From: Pseudomonas tructae
GTDB lineage: Bacteria; Pseudomonadota; Gammaproteobacteria; Pseudomonadales; Pseudomonadaceae
Assembly: GCF_004214895.1 (NCBI RefSeq)
Contig: NZ_CP035952.1
Location: 5,032,501-5,096,500, forward strand
Direction of reading: 5' to 3'
Length of the DNA stretch: 64,000 bases
Positions within the stretch are counted from its first letter, which is position 1; each line of letters opens with the position of its first letter. A program made the translations under genes and the position numbers. The notes below the pieces were generated by a model. The model ran no database searches. It saw only the letters and a program-made list of their open reading frames with translations, and was not told the origin of the DNA. Positions 60,767 through 64,000 of the stretch are shown piece after piece.

Positions 60767-61441
60767 ATGCGTGTGCTGATTATCGAAGATGAAGAGAAAA
60801 CCGCCGACTACCTGCACCGCGGCCTCAGCGAGCAGGGCTTTACCGTGGACCTGGCACGTGACGGTATCGATGGCCTGCACATGGCCCTGGAAGGCGATTA
60901 CGCGGTGATCGTCCTCGACGTGATGCTCCCGGGTCTGGACGGCTACGGCGTGCTGCGCGCCCTGCGCGCGCGCAAACAGACGCCGGTGATCATGCTCACT
61001 GCCCGAGAGCGGGTTGAAGACCGTATCCATGGCCTGCGCGAAGGCGCCGACGACTACCTTGGCAAGCCGTTTTCCTTCCTTGAACTGGTGGCCCGCCTGC
61101 AGGCCCTGACCCGCCGTGGCGGCGCCCATGAGCCGGTACAGATCCAGGTCGCCGACCTCTGGGTCGACCTGATCAGCCGCAAGGCCAGCCGTGCCGGGCA
61201 GCGCCTGGACCTGACCGCCAAGGAGTTCTCGCTGCTCAGCGTACTGGCCCGGCGTCACGGTGAAATCCTCTCCAAGACCGCTATCGCCGAGCTGGTCTGG
61301 GACATCAATTTCGACAGCGATGCCAACGTCGTCGAAGTGGCGATCAAACGCCTGCGGGCCAAGCTCGACGGCCCGTTCGAAAGCAAACTGCTGCACACCA
61401 TTCGAGGCATGGGCTATGTTCTGGAAAACCGTGCCGACTAA
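60767..61441 (+). CDS. OmpR-family response regulator
   Basis: A 224-residue regulator of the CzcR/IrlR/CusR type. The receiver domain has acidic residues at 7-10, phospho-acceptor Asp51 (VIVLDVMLPGLDGYGV) and the conserved Lys in YLGKPFSF. The C-terminal winged helix (LDLTAKEFSLLSVLARRHGEILSKTAI) binds DNA. It begins 9 nt after the pump gene and overlaps the kinase by 26 nt, so pump and regulators form one operon, suggesting autoregulated efflux. Confidence 0.94.
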   Translation: MRVLIIEDEEKTADYLHRGLSEQGFTVDLARDGIDGLHMALEGDYAVIVLDVMLPGLDGYGVLRALRARKQTPVIMLTARERVEDRIHGLREGADDYLGKPFSFLELVARLQALTRRGGAHEPVQIQVADLWVDLISRKASRAGQRLDLTAKEFSLLSVLARRHGEILSKTAIAELVWDINFDSDANVVEVAIKRLRAKLDGPFESKLLHTIRGMGYVLENRAD

Positions 61442-62798
61442 TTCGATTGCCTTGCGCCTGAGCGCGCTGTTCACCCTGGTGGCGCTGGGTGTGTTCCTGG
61501 TGATTGGTACGGCGCTGTACAAGCAGGTCGACCGCAGCCTCGACCTGCTGCCTACGGCAGAACTGGAGGCGCGTTTGAGTGTGCTGGAGTCATCGCTGAC
61601 CCGCTACGACACCCGTGAGCACTGGCAGAAAGTCACCAACAAGCTCAACCTCCTCAGCGAAGAAGACCGGCGCATCCGCTTCTGGGTGGTCAGCGGCGCC
61701 AGCCCGTTCGAATATGGCCAGCCCGATGCCAACATCCGCAACTTTGCCCAAGGCCCGCTGGGCATGCGCGACCTGCGCCTGGCCGCCAGCCCCTACCCGT
61801 ACAAGGTACTGGTCAGCGAACTGCCAGCCATGGGCAATCGCCCGGCCCTGCGTTTTTTGATCGGCATCGACACCCAGACCTTCTGGCACACCCAACACAC
61901 CTTGCTGGTGGCAATCATCAGCCTGTCGGTGCTGGGCGTGGTGCTGGCCTCATTACTCGGTTACTGGGTGGCGCGCTATGGCCTGCGCCCGTTGCTGGCG
62001 CTCTCGGCTGAAGCACAGAAACTGGCCCCGCCACGCTTGAGCGGACGCCTGCAACTGGCTGACCTGGCGCCGGAGCTTGCGCAGTTTGCCCGCGCGTTCA
62101 ACTCGACCCTGGAACGCGTCGACCAAGCCTACAGCCGCCTGGAAGCATTCAACGCCGATGTCGCCCATGAGCTGCGCTCGCCCCTGACCAACCTGATCGG
62201 CCAGACCCAGGTGGCCCTGACCCGCGGGCGCAGCGCCGAGCATTACTTCGAGGTGCTGCAATCGAACCTGGAAGAGCTGGAGCGGCTGCGCAGCATCATC
62301 AACGACATGCTGTTCCTCGCCAGTGCCGACCAGGGCAGCAAGGCCACGGCCCTGACCTGCAGCTCGCTGGCCGAGGAAGTGGCGACCACCCTCGACTACC
62401 TGGATTACATCCTCGAAGACGCACACATCCGCGTGCAGGTCAGTGGCGATGCCCAGGCGCGGATCGAAAAAGCCCAGTTGCGCCGGGCGCTGATCAACCT
62501 GCTGAACAACGCCGTGCAGCACACCCTACCCGAGCAGGTAATCCAGGTGCGGATCGAGGCGCAGGACGGCCAGGTCAGCATTGCCGTGAGCAACCCGGGG
62601 CCGGCGATTGGCCAGGAACACCTGGCAATGCTGTTCGAGCGCTTCTACCGGGTGGATGCGGCGCGCAGCAACAGCGGCAGTGGCAATCACGGGCTGGGCC
62701 TGGCGATCGTCAAGGCGATTGCCCTGATGCATGGCGGCAGTGTGTTCGTGCGCAGCCAGGCGGGGGCCAATACCTTCGGCATCTTGTTGCCGGCTTGA
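61416..62798 (+). CDS. Sensor histidine kinase (CzcS/heavy-metal-sensor type)
   Basis: A 460-residue membrane kinase. It has two helices (LFTLVALGVFLVIGTALYK and LLVAIISLSVLGVVLASLLGYWVA) bracketing a periplasmic sensing loop of about 130 residues, then a HAMP domain, His251 in FNADVAHELRSPLTNLI, and ATPase boxes NLLNNAVQH, FERFYRV and NHGLGLAIVKAI. The start is ATG 61416, inside the response-regulator end, with GAGG upstream. The loop resembles IrlS/CusS-like metal sensors, but no metal ligands are evident. Confidence 0.93.
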   Translation: MFWKTVPTNSIALRLSALFTLVALGVFLVIGTALYKQVDRSLDLLPTAELEARLSVLESSLTRYDTREHWQKVTNKLNLLSEEDRRIRFWVVSGASPFEYGQPDANIRNFAQGPLGMRDLRLAASPYPYKVLVSELPAMGNRPALRFLIGIDTQTFWHTQHTLLVAIISLSVLGVVLASLLGYWVARYGLRPLLALSAEAQKLAPPRLSGRLQLADLAPELAQFARAFNSTLERVDQAYSRLEAFNADVAHELRSPLTNLIGQTQVALTRGRSAEHYFEVLQSNLEELERLRSIINDMLFLASADQGSKATALTCSSLAEEVATTLDYLDYILEDAHIRVQVSGDAQARIEKAQLRRALINLLNNAVQHTLPEQVIQVRIEAQDGQVSIAVSNPGPAIGQEHLAMLFERFYRVDAARSNSGSGNHGLGLAIVKAIALMHGGSVFVRSQAGANTFGILLPA

Positions 62799-62805
62799 GG
62801 GGCTC

Positions 62806-62845
62806 ATCGCGGGGCAAGCCCGCTCCCGCATGACCCGCGATGACT
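62806..62845. repeat. REP element (single, partly degenerate)
   Basis: ATCGCGGGGCAAGCCCGCTCC is followed by a short CCGCGATGA return arm. It belongs to the same family as the REP at 31259-31311 and sits right after the kinase stop, where it may act as a terminator. Confidence 0.7.
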
Positions 62846-62956
62846 ATTACCTTTGACGCAACAGTTCTTATCCTAAAAGTAACTGTTTCTCTCACCCATT
62901 TCCGACTAATTTACTCAGACCTACTTCACACTTGCCAAGCAAGAAGGTTGTTGTAA

Positions 62957-63172
62957 ATGTCCAACAGTATGGGTGTTGCCAGCGTATTCGTCCTGTCGTC
63001 CCTGTTGCTGTCGCCACTGGCCATGGCAGAAGAATCCCAGGCTTTTGTCGCACGTAATACCGAGCGTGCCGCCGTCGTTCAGGAAGCCATCGCCGCACAG
63101 CAGGCCGAGCAGGCCCAAGGCCTTGAGCAGACCGCTTCCAAGGCCGAGGCGAGTGACGACTCCGACAGCTGA
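62957..63172 (+). CDS. Small exported protein of unknown function
   Basis: A 71-residue product with a clear signal peptide (VASVFVLSSLLLSPLAMA, cleavage expected before EESQAF). The mature chain of about 46 residues is rich in Ala, Gln and Glu, predicted helical, with an acidic DDSDS end. AAGAAGG lies about 10 nt upstream of ATG 62957. No family was recognised. It is followed by two hairpins and then an OprD-type porin, so it is probably monocistronic. Confidence 0.65.
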   Translation: MSNSMGVASVFVLSSLLLSPLAMAEESQAFVARNTERAAVVQEAIAAQQAEQAQGLEQTASKAEASDDSDS

Positions 63173-63210
63173 TCGGCCCACGTTCCACCTCTTTGACTCC
63201 CTCGACGACA

Positions 63211-63279
63211 GCACAGGTGACTTGAGCGCCTGTGCGGTTGTCTTTCAAAGCCGCTGCCGATCAGCGGCTTTTTTTTCGT
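63211..63279 (+). terminator. Double hairpin terminator
   Basis: GCACAGG/CCTGTGC (63211-63235) is followed by AAGCCGCTG/CAGCGGCTT with a T8 run (63248-63279). The second is a canonical Rho-independent terminator for the small exported protein gene. Confidence 0.82.
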
Positions 63280-63379
63280 GTGTCGAAAAGTGCCAGCGCG
63301 CTGGCTCGTTTGTTGATGACAAGAGCGTCTTTAACACAATAAAAACTGCCGTACATTCACCCCAAAGGAGTCTACACCG

Positions 63380-64000
63380 GTGAACACTGCTTTACGCTTC
63401 ACCCCGCTATTCGTTGCATTGGCTGCAACGATGCCCTTCACAGCCCAGGCCGACGAGGAAAAGGCCGAAGGCTTTATCGAAGGGTCGAGCCTCAATGTGC
63501 ACGCCCGCAACTACTACCTGAACCGCAACCAGTTGCTGCCAGGGGTGCGTGACAACCGCGAATGGGGCCAGGGCTTTCTCGGCAAGTTCGAATCGGGCTA
63601 CACCCCGGGAACAGTCGGTTTCGGCCTGGATGCCCACGCCATGCTCGGCCTTAAACTCGACGGCGGTGGCGGTACGTCCGGCTCCAGCATCCTGCCGATC
63701 AACACCAAGGGCGATGGCGAGCCGGGCAAGGCGCACGATTCGTTCTCTACCGCCGGTGCTGCGCTGAAGATGAAAGCCTTCGACACCGAGCTCAAGGCTG
63801 GCGACCTGTTCCTCACCAACCCGGTGATCGCCGGTGGCGAGTCGCGCATGCTGCCGCAGACCTTCCGCGGCGTCAGCGTGACCAACAACAGCTTTGCCGG
63901 GGTCATGCTCGAAGCCGGCCAGGCCAGCTTCACCAAGCCCTACAACCAGAGCGGCCATCGGCGCATCGACACCTTTTACGGCCACCTGCCGGACGAGCGT
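63380..64000 (+). CDS. OprD-family outer-membrane porin, N-terminal part
   Basis: The frame opens at GTG 63380 (AAAGGAG 9 nt upstream) and is still open at the window end: 207 codons of an expected 420 or so. The signal peptide ([15 protein letters not shown]) is followed by [26 protein letters not shown] and [36 protein letters not shown], strong OprD/Opd hallmarks. OprD-family porins take up basic amino acids or aromatic and aliphatic carboxylates. The substrate group cannot be fixed from this half. Confidence 0.9.
   Translation, partial: MNTALRFTPLFVALAATMPFTAQADEEKAEGFIEGSSLNVHARNYYLNRNQLLPGVRDNREWGQGFLGKFESGYTPGTVGFGLDAHAMLGLKLDGGGGTSGSSILPINTKGDGEPGKAHDSFSTAGAALKMKAFDTELKAGDLFLTNPVIAGGESRMLPQTFRGVSVTNNSFAGVMLEAGQASFTKPYNQSGHRRIDTFYGHLPDER

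Noticed and set aside
1..64000. CRISPR arrays, prophage, integrase-bounded island or attachment sites
   Set aside because: No regularly spaced repeats, no integrase or phage genes, no tRNA-end duplications were seen, despite the accessory look of 8.4-23.7 kb.

Overview
The window is a GC-rich Pseudomonas chromosome segment, probably from the P. putida group or a close relative. The genus call rests on the 3' end of an alginate operon (algI-J-F-A), an OprD-family porin, FecI/FecR/TonB-receptor triads, a cheV gene and Pseudomonas-type REP palindromes built on an ATCGCGGGGCAAGCCCGCTCC core. I see no rRNA, tRNA, CRISPR array, prophage or transposase gene.

Layout. 1-3624: end of the alginate operon. 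3808-8119: a LysR regulator, an OprO/OprP-type phosphate porin with a candidate Pho box, a small membrane protein, a thioredoxin-like protein and a short-chain dehydrogenase (SDR). 8419-23739: an accessory metabolic region. It holds a TetR regulator, a divergent pair of units (SDR plus CitE-like lyase on one side; 4HBT thioesterase, acyl-CoA dehydrogenase-like flavoprotein, phenylacetate-CoA-ligase-like enzyme and pyruvate-decarboxylase-type enzyme on the other), a further SDR, a three-component EmrAB/NodT-type efflux system, a LysR regulator, a universal stress protein and an enoyl-CoA hydratase. 23746-24256: a non-coding, nested palindromic element of about 510 bp. 24292-30203: an AaeAB-type (FUSC family) aromatic-acid efflux operon with a divergent LysR regulator. 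30276-33229: a 2-hydroxyacid reductase, an EamA exporter and a divergent AraC regulator.

33226-45606: an iron-uptake block. One unit joins DUF3649, a PepSY siderophore-reductase-like protein and DUF3325 to a FoxI/FoxR/FoxA-like sigma, anti-sigma and receptor set. Next come a catecholate-type TonB receptor and a divergent FecI-FecR-FecA set; two Fur-box-like sites are visible. 45785-50769: an HPF-like ribosome factor, PsiE, flavohaemoglobin Hmp with its divergent NorR/FhpR activator (sigma-54 promoter and two GT-N7-AC sites), and CheV. 50862-56103: a chaperone-usher fimbrial operon with the decayed 3' end of a second adhesin. 56502-62798: an RND efflux pair cotranscribed with its own two-component system. 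62957-64000: a small exported protein and the start of an OprD-family porin that runs off the window.

The most interesting part is 8419-23739. A TdaD-like thioesterase next to a TdaE-like acyl-CoA-dehydrogenase-fold flavoprotein, a phenylacetate-CoA-ligase-like enzyme, an aryl-pyruvate-type decarboxylase, a dedicated exporter and TetR plus LysR regulators together suggest a phenylacetyl-CoA-derived metabolite, possibly of tropolone type. This is an inference from gene families and context. A catabolic beta-oxidation-like pathway remains possible.
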